Notes under the pieces: model-generated | What the model was told of the DNA's origin: nothing | Seen by the model: only the letters and a program-made list of their open reading frames with translations | The model's database searches: none | NCBI RefSeq assembly: GCF_001687365.1 | Contig: NZ_LGLV01000020.1 | Coordinates: 1-64,000, forward strand | From: Pararhizobium polonicum | GTDB taxonomy: Bacteria > Pseudomonadota > Alphaproteobacteria > Rhizobiales > Rhizobiaceae | DNA: 64,000 bases | Direction of reading: 5' to 3' | Shown here: positions 37,562-46,760 of the stretch, one piece after another | Layout of the letters: every line of letters starts with the position of its first letter | How positions within the stretch are numbered: the stretch's first letter is position 1 | Made by a program: the position numbers and the translations under genes

Positions 37562-38401
37562 ATGACCGAGAAAGAGCACGTTGAAGCCATCAGGCATTTC
37601 AGAACCCTGTTCATTTCCGACGTTCATCTGGGATCCAAGGCATCCAAGACCGATTATCTGCTCGATTTCCTGCGCGTCACCGAAGCCGAAACGATCATCC
37701 TGGTCGGCGATATCGTCGACGGATGGCGGCTGAAGCGCAGCTGGTACTGGCCGCAGGCCTGCAACGACGTCGTCCAGAAGCTGTTGCGGAAAGCCCGCAA
37801 GGGTAGCCGCATCATCTATATCCCCGGCAATCACGACGAATTCATGCGCGATTTCCCGGGCGTGCATTTCGGCGGGATCGAGGTGGCGCAGCGCCACATG
37901 CACGAGAGTGCCGACGGCCGCAAATACCTGGTGCTGCATGGTGATGAGTTCGATGTCGTGGTGCGCAACGCGCGGCTGCTCGCCTATCTCGGCGACTGGG
38001 CCTATGACATGGCAATCCTGATCAATATCGGACTGTCGGCCGTTCGCCGGCGTCTCGGTCTGCCCTACTGGTCGTTTTCCGCCTGGGCGAAGCTGCAGGT
38101 CAAGCACGCGGTCAATTTCATCGGTGAGTTCCAGCAGGTCGTTGCCGACGAGGCGCGGCGCGAAAATGCCGACGGGGTGATTTGCGGCCACATCCATCAT
38201 GCGGTGATCGAGGATATCGGCGGTATCCGCTACATCAACACCGGCGACTGGGTGGAAAGCTGCACGGCGATTGCCGAGCATCACGATGGCACGATGGAAC
38301 TGATCACCTGGAGCCAGCTGAGCGGCGTTCCCGCCGTTCGCGAGGACACGGCCGAGGTGGAGGCGATCATGGCGCGGGCTCTTTCGCAACAGGCGGCATA
38401 A
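37562..38401 (+). CDS. Calcineurin-like metallophosphoesterase (UDP-2,3-diacylglucosamine diphosphatase-like)
   Basis: A 279-residue enzyme with the binuclear-metal motifs ISDVHLG, VGDIVDGWR, IPGNHDE, LHGDEFD and GHIHH, as in LpxH. Alphaproteobacteria generally use LpxI for lipid A synthesis, so this may act on another substrate. GAGG lies 4 nt before the ATG at 37562. The 205-bp gap upstream, facing divergent malic enzyme, must hold both promoters. An MFS transporter gene follows 92 nt downstream. Confidence 0.85.
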   Translation: MTEKEHVEAIRHFRTLFISDVHLGSKASKTDYLLDFLRVTEAETIILVGDIVDGWRLKRSWYWPQACNDVVQKLLRKARKGSRIIYIPGNHDEFMRDFPGVHFGGIEVAQRHMHESADGRKYLVLHGDEFDVVVRNARLLAYLGDWAYDMAILINIGLSAVRRRLGLPYWSFSAWAKLQVKHAVNFIGEFQQVVADEARRENADGVICGHIHHAVIEDIGGIRYINTGDWVESCTAIAEHHDGTMELITWSQLSGVPAVREDTAEVEAIMARALSQQAA

Positions 38402-38493
38402 AACTGCGCGCACAGAGGCTGTCGGGAAATCTAGCTTCTGGCGCCGCTCCAAGCCGCTGTGATAAATCATGGGCGTATTCATCAGGTCCTCCC

Positions 38494-39714
38494 ATGATTC
38501 CCTCGTCTCCGCCTCCTTACCGCGAGGAAGCGCCACCCTATTTCGTGCCGCGCATCGCCTTGCTCTTCTGCGCGCCTTTGGTCGTCAACGGCTTTGCCAT
38601 GCCGTATTTTCCGGTCTGGCTAAGCACGCTGTCGCTGAACGATTTCGAGATCGGCATCATCCTGGCGGTGCCGATGTTCGTGCGGGTTATCACCGCGCCG
38701 CTGGTCGGGCTTTTGGCTGACAGGATCGGCGAGCGTGCCAAGGTGCTGATCTGGTCGGCGGTGCTGTCGCTGCTGACGGCGCTGGCTTTGTTCGTGTCCC
38801 ACAGCTTCTGGTTCGTGCTGATCATCTATGCGCTGCAGGGCGGGGTCTATTCGCCCTATGTGCCGATCGTCGAGGCGATTGCACTCACCGGCGTGCGGCG
38901 CTGGGGATATGACTATGCGACCATGCGTGTCTGGGGCTCCGTTGCCTTCATCGGGGCGACGATGTTCGGAGGCGTGATGATCGGCCTGCATGGCGGCTCG
39001 ATCGTGCTGCCCGCCATGGCCGGCGGTTTCGTGCTGATGATCCTGTTAACCTTCATCGCGCCGCATGTCGGGCGGCCACGCCGGCCATCGACCTTGACGG
39101 CGCTGACCGAGCCGCCGCCGAAAGCCCTGCGGAAACTCGATCTGCAATTGCTCCTGATCGGCGTGACGCTGGTCAACGGCAGCCATGCGATGCTGTTTGC
39201 CTTCTCGGCGATCTACTGGCAGCACATCGGCTTTTCAGGAACGCAGATCGGGCTCCTGTGGAGCGCCGGTGTCGCGGCCGAGGTGGCGATGTTTTTCTGC
39301 GCCAGGATGATCATCCGCCGGTTCAGCCTGTGGACGATGATCTTTTCCGGCTGCGGCCTTGCCGTCGTGCGCTGGATCGTCTTTCCGATGGATCTCGGTT
39401 TCTGGGGCTATTTCGCCCTGCAGTGTTTTCACGCCTTCACCTATGCGATCATGCATACGGGCATGCAGAACATTCTGGTCCGGCGCGTCTCGGAGGAACA
39501 GGAAGCCTCCGCGCAGGGGCTGTATTTCTTCTATACCGGCGTGTTCTCGGCGATCTTCACCTTCACCTCCGGCTATTTCTATACCTGGTTCGGCGTCCAT
39601 GGTTTCTACTCGATGTCGGTGGTCGCGCTCGTCGGCTGCGGTTCGGCGCTGGCGGCCTGGTATCTTCAGCCCCAGAGATCGGGCAGAGGCGGGAACACCA
39701 GCGACGCCTCGTAG
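38494..39714 (+). CDS. MFS transporter of the MFS_1-like/HcaT type
   Basis: A 406-residue membrane protein with about twelve hydrophobic segments and the loop motif GLLADRIGERAKVL between segments 2 and 3. FFYTGVFSAIFTFTSGYFYTWFG near the end is typical of the MFS_1-like branch that includes 3-phenylpropionate permease; the substrate is not predictable. Its last 49 nt overlap the convergent epimerase gene. ATG at 38494, following an AGG-type SD. Confidence 0.85.
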   Translation: MIPSSPPPYREEAPPYFVPRIALLFCAPLVVNGFAMPYFPVWLSTLSLNDFEIGIILAVPMFVRVITAPLVGLLADRIGERAKVLIWSAVLSLLTALALFVSHSFWFVLIIYALQGGVYSPYVPIVEAIALTGVRRWGYDYATMRVWGSVAFIGATMFGGVMIGLHGGSIVLPAMAGGFVLMILLTFIAPHVGRPRRPSTLTALTEPPPKALRKLDLQLLLIGVTLVNGSHAMLFAFSAIYWQHIGFSGTQIGLLWSAGVAAEVAMFFCARMIIRRFSLWTMIFSGCGLAVVRWIVFPMDLGFWGYFALQCFHAFTYAIMHTGMQNILVRRVSEEQEASAQGLYFFYTGVFSAIFTFTSGYFYTWFGVHGFYSMSVVALVGCGSALAAWYLQPQRSGRGGNTSDAS

Positions 39715-40649
39715 CGCAGGCCGGGTTCGCGGTCACGGGCCAGCAGCAATGGCCCGTCGAGGTCGACGAAATCGGCCCCTTGCGCCAGCAGCACCGCCGG
39801 CGCCATGCCGAGCGAGGTGCCGACCATGCAGCCGACCATGATTTTCAGGTTGAGTGCTCTGGCCGCATCGCGCATCCGCAGCGCCTCGGTCAGGCCGCCC
39901 GTCTTGTCGAGCTTGATGTTGACGGCGTCGTAGAGCCCGGCGAGTTTCGGCAGGTCCCCGGTCTTGTGAACGCTTTCGTCGGCGCAGACCGGAACGGGGC
40001 GGGGAACGGATGCGAGCAGGCCGTCCTTGCCGGCGGGCAGGGGCTGTTCGATGAGGGAAACGCCCGATTCGGCGCAGGCGGCGAAATGATAGGCGAGATT
40101 GTCTTCCGTCCAGCCTTCGTTGGCATCAAGGATGATGGCACTGGCTGGCGCTGCGGCCCGGACGGCGCGGATGCGCGAGGCGTCATCGGCCGTTCCGACC
40201 TTGACCTTGAGAAGTGCGCGATGGGCATATTGCTCTGCTTGTGCCGCCATCGTCTCCGGCTCCCCGAGCGAAATCGTGTAGGCGGTAGTCAGCGGGCCGG
40301 GCTCGGCAAGGTTGGCGAGGATGAAGGCGCGCTTGCCTGACAGTTTCGCTTCAAGGTCCCAGAGCGCGCAATCGACGGCGTTGCGTGCGGCACCTGCCTT
40401 CATCGTTTGCCGCAGTTCCTCCCGATCGATCCCGGCTTCGACCCGCGGCCGGATCGCCTCGATCTCGGCCAGCACGCTGTCAATGGTTTCGCCGTAGCGC
40501 GCATAGGGAACGCATTCGCCGGCTCCGGTGGAGACATCGTGGGAAAGACGGCAGGTGACCACGGAGGCTGTCGTCTTGCTGCCGCGTGAAATCGTAAAGC
40601 TCCCGGCGATCGGAAAGTGTTCGACAGCGGTTTTCATGAAACGGGGCAT
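39666..40649 (-). CDS. L-Ala-D/L-Glu (dipeptide) epimerase, enolase superfamily
   Basis: A 327-residue enolase-superfamily enzyme of the muconate-lactonizing subgroup. Active-site blocks: ALLKVKVGT (KxK), IILDANEGW, LIEQPL, CADES and NIKLDKTGG, giving the three metal acids and two lysines. N-terminal lid segment SRGSKTTASVV and C-terminal MVGCMVGTSLGMAPAVLLA agree with dipeptide epimerases such as E. coli YcjG, which process L-Ala-D-Glu from recycled peptidoglycan. Start ATG 40649 has AGGAG 7 nt upstream; ATG 40667 is an alternative. Overlaps the MFS gene tail by 49 nt. Confidence 0.87.
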   Translation of the reverse strand: MPRFMKTAVEHFPIAGSFTISRGSKTTASVVTCRLSHDVSTGAGECVPYARYGETIDSVLAEIEAIRPRVEAGIDREELRQTMKAGAARNAVDCALWDLEAKLSGKRAFILANLAEPGPLTTAYTISLGEPETMAAQAEQYAHRALLKVKVGTADDASRIRAVRAAAPASAIILDANEGWTEDNLAYHFAACAESGVSLIEQPLPAGKDGLLASVPRPVPVCADESVHKTGDLPKLAGLYDAVNIKLDKTGGLTEALRMRDAARALNLKIMVGCMVGTSLGMAPAVLLAQGADFVDLDGPLLLARDREPGLRYEASLVFPPLPDLWG

Positions 40650-40760
40650 GGGCTTCTCCTGTGGCATCGATATCTCAGCGGCGGACCCGTTTGGTACGGA
40701 AACGTTTCAATCGGTGACAGATGGGGTTCGAGCGGCTATGAGTCGCTGACGTTTTATCAA

Positions 40761-41933
40761 ATGCAGCCATCTCCGGAAGACCCAACAGACGTGACGCGTT
40801 CCCAAGAGAAAACCGACACCGACGTGCAGCTCGATGAGGCTGGCAAGGACGGGTCCCGGATTTACCGTTTCAGCGGTGATTGGCGGTGCGTCTCCATTCA
40901 CACGGTCATGCCGCGGCTCGATGAGCTTGCGTCCGCGGGCGGGCCGGCGGGAAATGTCGATCTAAGCGCCGTGACCGCGATGGACACGGCCGGCGCCTGG
41001 GTCATCCGCCGATTCATGAACAGAATCGGCGATGCGACGCTGACCAGCGACAAGCCGCGCTATATCGAGCTTTTGAGCGCTCTTCCCGAAGAGTTGCCGG
41101 AGCCAGCTGAAGAGAGCAAGCCATCCGATTCTCTGTTTGTGCGTTTCTTTACCCCGATCGGCGCGGCGGTGATGTCGGCCTGGGGAGACACGATCGCGGC
41201 GATGTTCATTCTCGGCTCTGCCGTTCGCGGCGCGCAGCTGAAGCTCGGACGTCACAGCGGCTTGTCGCCGGCGGCAATCGTCAACCAGATCGACCGTATG
41301 GGCGTACAGGCCGTACCGATCATCACGCTGATGTCCTTTCTGATCGGCGCGATCATCGCCCAGCAGGGGGCCTTCCAGTTGCGCTATTTCGGTGCCGAGC
41401 TGTTCGTCGTCGATCTGGTCGGCATTCTGCAGCTGCGCGAGATCGGCGTGCTGTTGACGGCGATCATGATCGCCGGCCGGTCCGGCAGCGCGATCACCGC
41501 TGAAATCGGCTCGATGAAGATGCGCGAGGAAATCGACGCGCTCAAGGTCATGGGCCTCAGCCCGATCGGCGTCCTGGTGTTCCCGCGGCTCGTTGCGCTG
41601 ACCGTGGCGCTGCCGCTTTTGACGATCATCGCCAATTTCTCGGCCCTGACCGGGGCTGCCGTGGTGACCTGGAGTTATTCCGGCATCACCTTCGCCACCT
41701 TCCTCGCACGTCTGCAGGAGGCGGTTGATTTCTCCTCGGTGCTGGCCGGCATGATCAAGGCGCCGTTCATGGCGTTGATCATCGGTGTTGTCGCCGCCGT
41801 CGAAGGCCTGAAGGTCGGTGGCAGCGCCGAATCACTCGGCAAGCACGTGACGCAATCGGTGGTGACGTCGATCTTTGTGGTTATTCTCGTCGATGGCCTG
41901 TTTGCTATTTTCTATGCGTCGATCAATTTCTGA
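40761..41933 (+). CDS. MlaE-family ABC permease with N-terminal STAS-like domain
   Basis: A 390-residue inner-membrane protein. Residues 30 to about 130 form a STAS/MlaB-like domain (NVDLSAVTAMDTAGAWVIRRFM), fused to an MlaE permease domain with five to six membrane spans (IITLMSFLIGAIIAQQGAFQLRYFGAELFVVDLVGILQLREIGVLLTAIMIAGRSGSAI, then TAEIGSMKMREEIDALKVMGLSP). The system moves phospholipids between membranes. In E. coli MlaB is a separate protein, here fused. The ATG at 40761 has no obvious SD. Its stop overlaps the next start by one base (TGATG). Confidence 0.88.
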   Translation: MQPSPEDPTDVTRSQEKTDTDVQLDEAGKDGSRIYRFSGDWRCVSIHTVMPRLDELASAGGPAGNVDLSAVTAMDTAGAWVIRRFMNRIGDATLTSDKPRYIELLSALPEELPEPAEESKPSDSLFVRFFTPIGAAVMSAWGDTIAAMFILGSAVRGAQLKLGRHSGLSPAAIVNQIDRMGVQAVPIITLMSFLIGAIIAQQGAFQLRYFGAELFVVDLVGILQLREIGVLLTAIMIAGRSGSAITAEIGSMKMREEIDALKVMGLSPIGVLVFPRLVALTVALPLLTIIANFSALTGAAVVTWSYSGITFATFLARLQEAVDFSSVLAGMIKAPFMALIIGVVAAVEGLKVGGSAESLGKHVTQSVVTSIFVVILVDGLFAIFYASINF

Positions 41934-42781
41934 TGGGGGAGATTTTGCCGGTGCAGACCAGAGATGACAGGACGGCGGCGGAAGAGGAGCGCCGCGAAGG
42001 CGGTTCGGAGATCGTCCTGTCGGTGCAGGACCTGACGGTCGGATTCGGCTCCAATATCGTTCTCGACAAGCTCAATCTCGATATCTACCGCGGCGAAATC
42101 CTCGGTTTCGTCGGTGCGTCCGGCACCGGAAAGTCGGTGCTGATGCGCACCGTGCTGCGGCTTCTGCCGCGCCGCTCCGGGTCGATCAAGATTCTCGGTG
42201 CCGAATATGATGCAGTCAGCGAAGAGGAGCGCATGGAGCTCGACATGCGTCTCGGCGTGCTGTTCCAGCACGGCGCGCTGTTTTCGGCGCTGACGGTCAA
42301 GGAGAACATCCAGGTGCCGATGCGGGAATATCTCAACCTGCCGCAGGAACTGATGGACGAGCTTGCGCGGCTGAAGATCGACATGGTGGGACTGGCGCCG
42401 GAAGCGGCCGAAAAGTTCCCCTCCGAACTGTCCGGGGGCATGATCAAGCGCGCTGCTCTGGCCCGCGCGCTGGCTCTCGATCCGGATCTGGTTTTCCTCG
42501 ACGAGCCGACCTCCGGTCTTGATCCGATCGGGGCTGCGGAGTTCGACAACCTGATTGCCAAACTGCGCGACACCCTGGGATTGACCGTGTATATGGTGAC
42601 TCACGATCTCGACAGCCTGTTTTCGGTCTGCGACCGGATCGCGGTGCTGGGGGAAAAACGGGTTCTGGTCGAAGGCACGATCGAGGACATGCTGGCCTGC
42701 GACGATGCGTGGGTGAAGTCCTATTTCCAGGGCAAGCGGGCGCGCTCGATTGTCCGCGAGGACGATAAGCAGGCTTCCTGA
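41933..42781 (+). CDS. MlaF-family ABC ATPase
   Basis: A 282-residue ATPase partnering the MlaE-type permease. Walker A GASGTGKSVLM, Q-loop LFQHGALFSAL, signature LSGGMIKRAALARALALDP, Walker B VFLDEPTSGLDP, His-switch VTHDLDS. The LSGGM variant is characteristic of MCE-linked ATPases. The start overlaps the permease stop (TGATG). A short acidic N-terminus precedes the fold. Confidence 0.93.
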   Translation: MGEILPVQTRDDRTAAEEERREGGSEIVLSVQDLTVGFGSNIVLDKLNLDIYRGEILGFVGASGTGKSVLMRTVLRLLPRRSGSIKILGAEYDAVSEEERMELDMRLGVLFQHGALFSALTVKENIQVPMREYLNLPQELMDELARLKIDMVGLAPEAAEKFPSELSGGMIKRAALARALALDPDLVFLDEPTSGLDPIGAAEFDNLIAKLRDTLGLTVYMVTHDLDSLFSVCDRIAVLGEKRVLVEGTIEDMLACDDAWVKSYFQGKRARSIVREDDKQAS

Positions 42782-42886
42782 AGACGCAGTGCTTTCAAGT
42801 GCTGCGTGAGTGATGTGATTGAAGCCGAGTAATTTGATTGAAGCAAGGAGCCGCAGTGGCGGCGTCCCCCAAGGGTACCGGTAGCA

Positions 42887-44257
42887 ATGGAAACAAAAGC
42901 CAACTACACCATCGTCGGATTTTTCACCGTCATGGTCATCTTCGCGGCCTTCGGCTTCGTCTACTGGATGTCCCAGTATGGCCGCAGCGGCGAAATGGTG
43001 GAGCTGGTGATCAGCATTCCCGGATCGGCCAACGGCCTGAGCGTCGGTTCGCCGGTGCGCTTCAACGGTATTCCTGTCGGTTCTGTCCGCAATCTGGCGA
43101 TCAATTCCAACGATCCGCGCTATTCGGTTGCCGTGACCGAGGTGTCCGCCGATGCGCCGGTCTTGAAGTCGACTACGGCGACGCTGGAAATCCAGGGCCT
43201 CACCGGTGCTGCCTATATCGAACTCAGCGGCGGCAACAAGGGTGAGGAAAACATCCTGCAGAAGGCGCTGGAGACCGGAAATTCGGCCCAGATGACGGCC
43301 GATCAGTCCAGCGTCACCAGCCTGCTTGCCACCGCCGACAAGATTCTCGACCGTGCGAATGGCGCGATCGGTGACATTCAGGGATTCGTCAAGGATGTGC
43401 GCGGACCGCTGACCGCCACGATTTCCAACGCCGAGCGCTTTACCAAGTCGCTTGCCGACAATTCGCAAGGCATCGATCAGTTCCTCAAGAGCGTCAGCGC
43501 TCTGTCCACCTCGATCACCGCTGCTTCGGTCAAGCTTGATTCGACCCTTTCGGCGGCGGACACGCTGGTGAAATCCGTCGATCCGAAGAAGATCGATCAC
43601 ATCGTCAGCAATGTCGAGAAGATGAGCAACGACCTGAGTGCTGCCTCCGGCGGCGTTGCCGATACCATCGCCTCGTTCAAGAAGACGGCCGAGACCTATG
43701 AGCGTTTCGGCGAAAAGGCGACGGCGACGCTCGATCGCGTCGATACGCTGATCGCGGCCGTCGACAGCCAGAAGGTGACCGGCGTCGTCAACGACGTCTC
43801 GGCAGCCAGTGCCGATGCCCGCAAGGCAGTTGCCTCGATTGCTGAGCTCGCCGATCGGATCAAGGGCCGTCAGAAGGATATCGACCAGATGATCACCGAC
43901 GTGACCCAGACGGCCAGCAAGCTGAATGCCGCTTCCAGCCGCGTCGATGGGATTCTCGTCAAGCTCGACGGCTTCCTTGGCGATGCGGACGCGCCGTCGC
44001 TCTCGGCCGATGCCCGCGCGACACTCGATTCCTTCCGCAAGTTTGCCGACAATCTGAATGCGCAGATCGGCCCGATCGCCGAGAACCTGAAGCGGTTCTC
44101 CGGTTCCGGATTGCGCGATATCGAGGCTCTGGTGAGCGACACGCGGCGCACCGTGAACACGCTGGACACCACGCTCTCCACCTTCGACAAGGATCCGCAG
44201 CGGCTGCTGTTCGGCGGCGAAACCGTGAAGCAGTATGACGGGCGCACGCGCCGTTGA
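42887..44257 (+). CDS. MCE/MlaD-family periplasmic lipid-binding protein
   Basis: A 456-residue protein anchored by one N-terminal span (YTIVGFFTVMVIFAAFGFVYWM) and carrying an MCE domain at about 40-118 (SANGLSVGSPVRFNGIPVGSVRNLAI, IQGLTGAAYIELSGG). The remaining two thirds is helical, rich in A/S/D/K with repeated VDSxK- and SADARKA-like stretches, expected to form a long coiled channel wall as in PqiB/YebT-type MCE proteins. ATG at 42887 after AGCAATGG, a weak SD. Third gene of the Mla operon. Confidence 0.9.
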   Translation: METKANYTIVGFFTVMVIFAAFGFVYWMSQYGRSGEMVELVISIPGSANGLSVGSPVRFNGIPVGSVRNLAINSNDPRYSVAVTEVSADAPVLKSTTATLEIQGLTGAAYIELSGGNKGEENILQKALETGNSAQMTADQSSVTSLLATADKILDRANGAIGDIQGFVKDVRGPLTATISNAERFTKSLADNSQGIDQFLKSVSALSTSITAASVKLDSTLSAADTLVKSVDPKKIDHIVSNVEKMSNDLSAASGGVADTIASFKKTAETYERFGEKATATLDRVDTLIAAVDSQKVTGVVNDVSAASADARKAVASIAELADRIKGRQKDIDQMITDVTQTASKLNAASSRVDGILVKLDGFLGDADAPSLSADARATLDSFRKFADNLNAQIGPIAENLKRFSGSGLRDIEALVSDTRRTVNTLDTTLSTFDKDPQRLLFGGETVKQYDGRTRR

Positions 44258-44470
44258 CGCCTTGATGTCACGTTGTCCGTTCAGGCCTGTGATTTCTGCC
44301 GGCCGGAACCGCGAATCGGGTATGGCCTTGCAATGCGTCCGGTTTGCGTGGCACGGCTGCAAGCCTCGCCAGGTTTTTACCGTATCTGTCCCGGGTTGGG
44401 CGCTTTTTTGATTTGTTTTGGCCGGATCAGCCTCTAAGTTGCTGCTGATTGGCGAAGGATCGTGTTTGAA

Positions 44471-45085
44471 ATGAATTTTCCCGGCGTTGCGAGTGGTCGA
44501 AAGGCAGGATTGATCCGGGCCTGCACAATCTTCGTTCTTGCGGCTGCGCTGTCGGCCTGCGCCAGCAAGGCGAGCAACGATACCTACAGCCTGTCCGCTT
44601 CGCCGATCATCGAAGGCCCGTCGTCCACTGCCAAGCAGATTCTCGTTCCCGAGCCGACGGCGCTGAAGGCGCTCGACAGCGATCAGGTCGTCATCCGGCT
44701 GTCCGGCTCTGAAATCCAGTATCTCGCCAAATCGCAGTGGAGCGACCGTCTTCCGAAGATGGTTCAGGCCAAGCTGGTGCAGGCGTTCGAGAATACCGGC
44801 AAGATCGGTGGTGTCGGCAAGCCGGGCGAGGGGCTCGCCATCGACTATCAGGTGATCACCGAAATCCGGTCGTTCGAAATATCGACGGTGGGGGGAAACA
44901 CCGCCATCGTCGAGATTTTTGCCAAGATCCTCAACGATCGCAACGGCACTGTCGGCGTGCAGAAAGCTTTTCGCGCCACCATGCCGGTGCGTGGCAGCGG
45001 AGCGCCCGCGTTCGTCACAGCCCTTGACGGGGCTTTTGCCCAGGTCGCCGCCGATATCGTCCGCTGGACGCTGAAGGCCATCTGA
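44471..45085 (+). CDS. ABC-type transport auxiliary lipoprotein
   Basis: A 204-residue outer-membrane-type lipoprotein. Signal LIRACTIFVLAAALSAC ends in the lipobox LSAC (C30). The mature part resembles the PqiC/ABC-type auxiliary component (PF03886-like): ILVPEPTALKALDSDQVVIRLSGSEIQYLAKSQWSDRLPKMVQAKLVQAFENTG. It likely links the MCE tunnel to the outer membrane. ATG at 44471 has GAAGGA 11 nt upstream; GTG 44462 is too close to the SD. The stop abuts that of the convergent BON gene (TGATCA, 45083-45088). Confidence 0.87.
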   Translation: MNFPGVASGRKAGLIRACTIFVLAAALSACASKASNDTYSLSASPIIEGPSSTAKQILVPEPTALKALDSDQVVIRLSGSEIQYLAKSQWSDRLPKMVQAKLVQAFENTGKIGGVGKPGEGLAIDYQVITEIRSFEISTVGGNTAIVEIFAKILNDRNGTVGVQKAFRATMPVRGSGAPAFVTALDGAFAQVAADIVRWTLKAI

Positions 45086-45349
45086 TCAGCTAACCGCAAT
45101 CCGGTTGACGACCTCTGCGACGCCGGCAATGCTCCTTGCGGCGTCCTCCGCTCTTGTCGCCTCCACGGCGGTGGCAACCGTGCCCGCCAGCAGGATCGTG
45201 TTTCCCTTCGACACCACCGAAACATCCGATGCATCGAGCCCGTCCACCGTCGCCAGGCAATTGGCAACCCGGGTTTCAAGGTCGGCCTGATCCGGAGGAA
45301 CAGTCCCTTCGGGTGGCTCGCCGTAAAATGTGCGTTCCTTGAAGACCAT
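45086..45349 (-). CDS. BON-domain protein
   Basis: An 87-residue protein that is mostly one BON domain (DLETRVANCLATVDGLDASDVSVVSKGNTILLAGTV, then VEATRAEDAARSIAGVAEVVNRIAV). There is no signal peptide, so it is not the usual periplasmic OsmY type. BON domains bind phospholipid surfaces; the adjoining lipid-transport operon is convergent. GGAG precedes the ATG at 45349 by 4 nt. Confidence 0.83.
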   Translation of the reverse strand: MVFKERTFYGEPPEGTVPPDQADLETRVANCLATVDGLDASDVSVVSKGNTILLAGTVATAVEATRAEDAARSIAGVAEVVNRIAVS

Positions 45350-45506
45350 GGCTCCGTTCTCCGGTTTCGGTTGTCTGCCGATAACGCGGCTGAAACGCTT
45401 TTGTTCGGGCCTGTTCCATTCGAAACAGCGCGGATAAGCGGCTCATGAGAGTGTTGGGTCACTGGATGAGACAACCTCATCAGCAACCAACAGAGGAGAA
45501 GCCATC

Positions 45507-45773
45507 ATGCGCAAGTTCATCATTTCCGCCGCCATCGCCGCCGTCGCCGCCCTTTCGTTTGCCACCCCCTCGCAGGCCGGCGGTCATGGCCATCACCGGC
45601 ACCATGGCCATCATCACGGCGGCGGGTTTTCGATCGGGTTCTTCGATACCGGCTACTATGGCGGTGGCTACTACGGTGGCGGATATTACGAGCCGTCCTG
45701 CTACATCCAGAAGGTGAAGCGCTGGGACAAGTGGGGCAACCTGCGCATCAAGAAGATCAGAATCTGCGACTGA
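45507..45773 (+). CDS. Small secreted His/Gly/Tyr-rich protein
   Basis: An 88-residue protein: signal peptide MRKFIISAAIAAVAALSFAT (cleavage after SQA), then a histidine-rich run of GHGHHRHHGHHHGGG, a tyrosine/glycine repeat (GYYGGGYYGGGYY) and a C-terminal CYIQKVKRWDKWGNLRIKKIRICD with two cysteines. The His cluster could bind metal. No known family. GAGGAG lies 9-14 nt upstream of the ATG. Confidence 0.8.
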   Translation: MRKFIISAAIAAVAALSFATPSQAGGHGHHRHHGHHHGGGFSIGFFDTGYYGGGYYGGGYYEPSCYIQKVKRWDKWGNLRIKKIRICD

Positions 45774-45792
45774 TCCCCCGGCGTTGCACTCA

Positions 45793-45830
45793 ACGAAAGA
45801 CCCGGCCGTTTGCGCGGCCGGGTCTTTCGT
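45793..45830. terminator. Bidirectional terminator, 16-bp stem
   Basis: ACGAAAGACCCGGCCG (45793-45808) and CGGCCGGGTCTTTCGT (45815-45830) pair perfectly over a 6-nt loop. It lies between the convergent small secreted-protein gene (ends 45773) and hemF (ends 45849); the T-rich flanks (TCTTTCGT) support both directions. Confidence 0.85.
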
Positions 45831-45848
45831 CTGGAAAGAGGACCTGCA

Positions 45849-46760
45849 TCAGGGCCAGCGGACCACCGGCGGCAGCGACGACAGGATCGAATCGACATTT
45901 CCGCCGGTCTTCAGGCCGAAGATCGTTCCCCGGTCGTAAAGCAGGTTGAATTCGACATAGCGGCCACGGCGCACCAATTGCTCGTCGCGGTCTTCTTCCG
46001 TCCATGATTTGTTGAAGTTGGCCCGCACGATCTTCGAATAGATCAGGCTGAAGGCCTTGCCGACATCCTGGGTGAAGGCAAAATCGGCGTCCCAGCCGCC
46101 CTTTTCGTCATCCGAATGCTGCCAGTCGAAGAAGATGCCGCCGACGCCACGCGCCTCGTTGCGATGTTTCAGGAAAAAATACTCGTCGCACCACTGCTTG
46201 AAACGCGGATAGTCGGCAACTTCGTGGCGCTTGCAGGCGATCTCCATGCCGCGATGAAACAGCATCGTATCGGGATCGGTCTGCGTGCGGCGGCGATCGA
46301 GCACCGGTGTCAAATCGGCGCCGCCGCCGAACCAGTGGCTGGTGGTGACGACCATGCGGGTGTTCATGTGCACGGCGGGCACATTGGGATTGACCGGATG
46401 AGCGATCAGCGAAATTCCGGAGGCCCAGAAGGTCGGGTCCTCATTGGCGCCGGGGATCTGGCTGCGGAATTCCGGCGAGAATTCGCCGTGGACCGTCGAC
46501 GTATGGACGCCGACCTTTTCAAAGACGCGGCCTTCCATCATCGACATGCGGCCGCCACCGCCGGCGCCTTCGTCGCGCAGCCAGTCCCTGGCCATGAAAC
46601 GGCCCGGTTCGCGGTCGGACAGCGGGCCTGCCAGTTCGTCCTCGATGGTTTCGAACGCAGCGCAGATGGTGTCGCGCAGGGATTGGAACCATGCCGTGGC
46701 TTTGGCTTTCTTGTCCTCGATATCCGCGGGCAATCCCTGCGGCAGGTTCGGTCGTTCCAT
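45849..46760 (-). CDS. hemF: Oxygen-dependent coproporphyrinogen III oxidase
   Basis: A 303-residue enzyme of aerobic heme synthesis converting coproporphyrinogen III to protoporphyrinogen IX. Hallmarks are [60 protein letters not shown] and [31 protein letters not shown]. Length is typical. ATG at 46760 with AGGA 9 nt upstream. Confidence 0.97.
   Translation of the reverse strand: MERPNLPQGLPADIEDKKAKATAWFQSLRDTICAAFETIEDELAGPLSDREPGRFMARDWLRDEGAGGGGRMSMMEGRVFEKVGVHTSTVHGEFSPEFRSQIPGANEDPTFWASGISLIAHPVNPNVPAVHMNTRMVVTTSHWFGGGADLTPVLDRRRTQTDPDTMLFHRGMEIACKRHEVADYPRFKQWCDEYFFLKHRNEARGVGGIFFDWQHSDDEKGGWDADFAFTQDVGKAFSLIYSKIVRANFNKSWTEEDRDEQLVRRGRYVEFNLLYDRGTIFGLKTGGNVDSILSSLPPVVRWP

Noticed and set aside
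42784-42807. ACGCAG/CTGCGT stem after mlaF as a terminator inside the operon
   Set aside because: Six-bp stem with a 12-nt loop and no T tract; too weak to split the operon.
41912-44362. An 816-residue frame antisense to mlaF and mlaD
   Set aside because: It overlaps two well supported ABC/MCE genes completely and has no recognisable domains.
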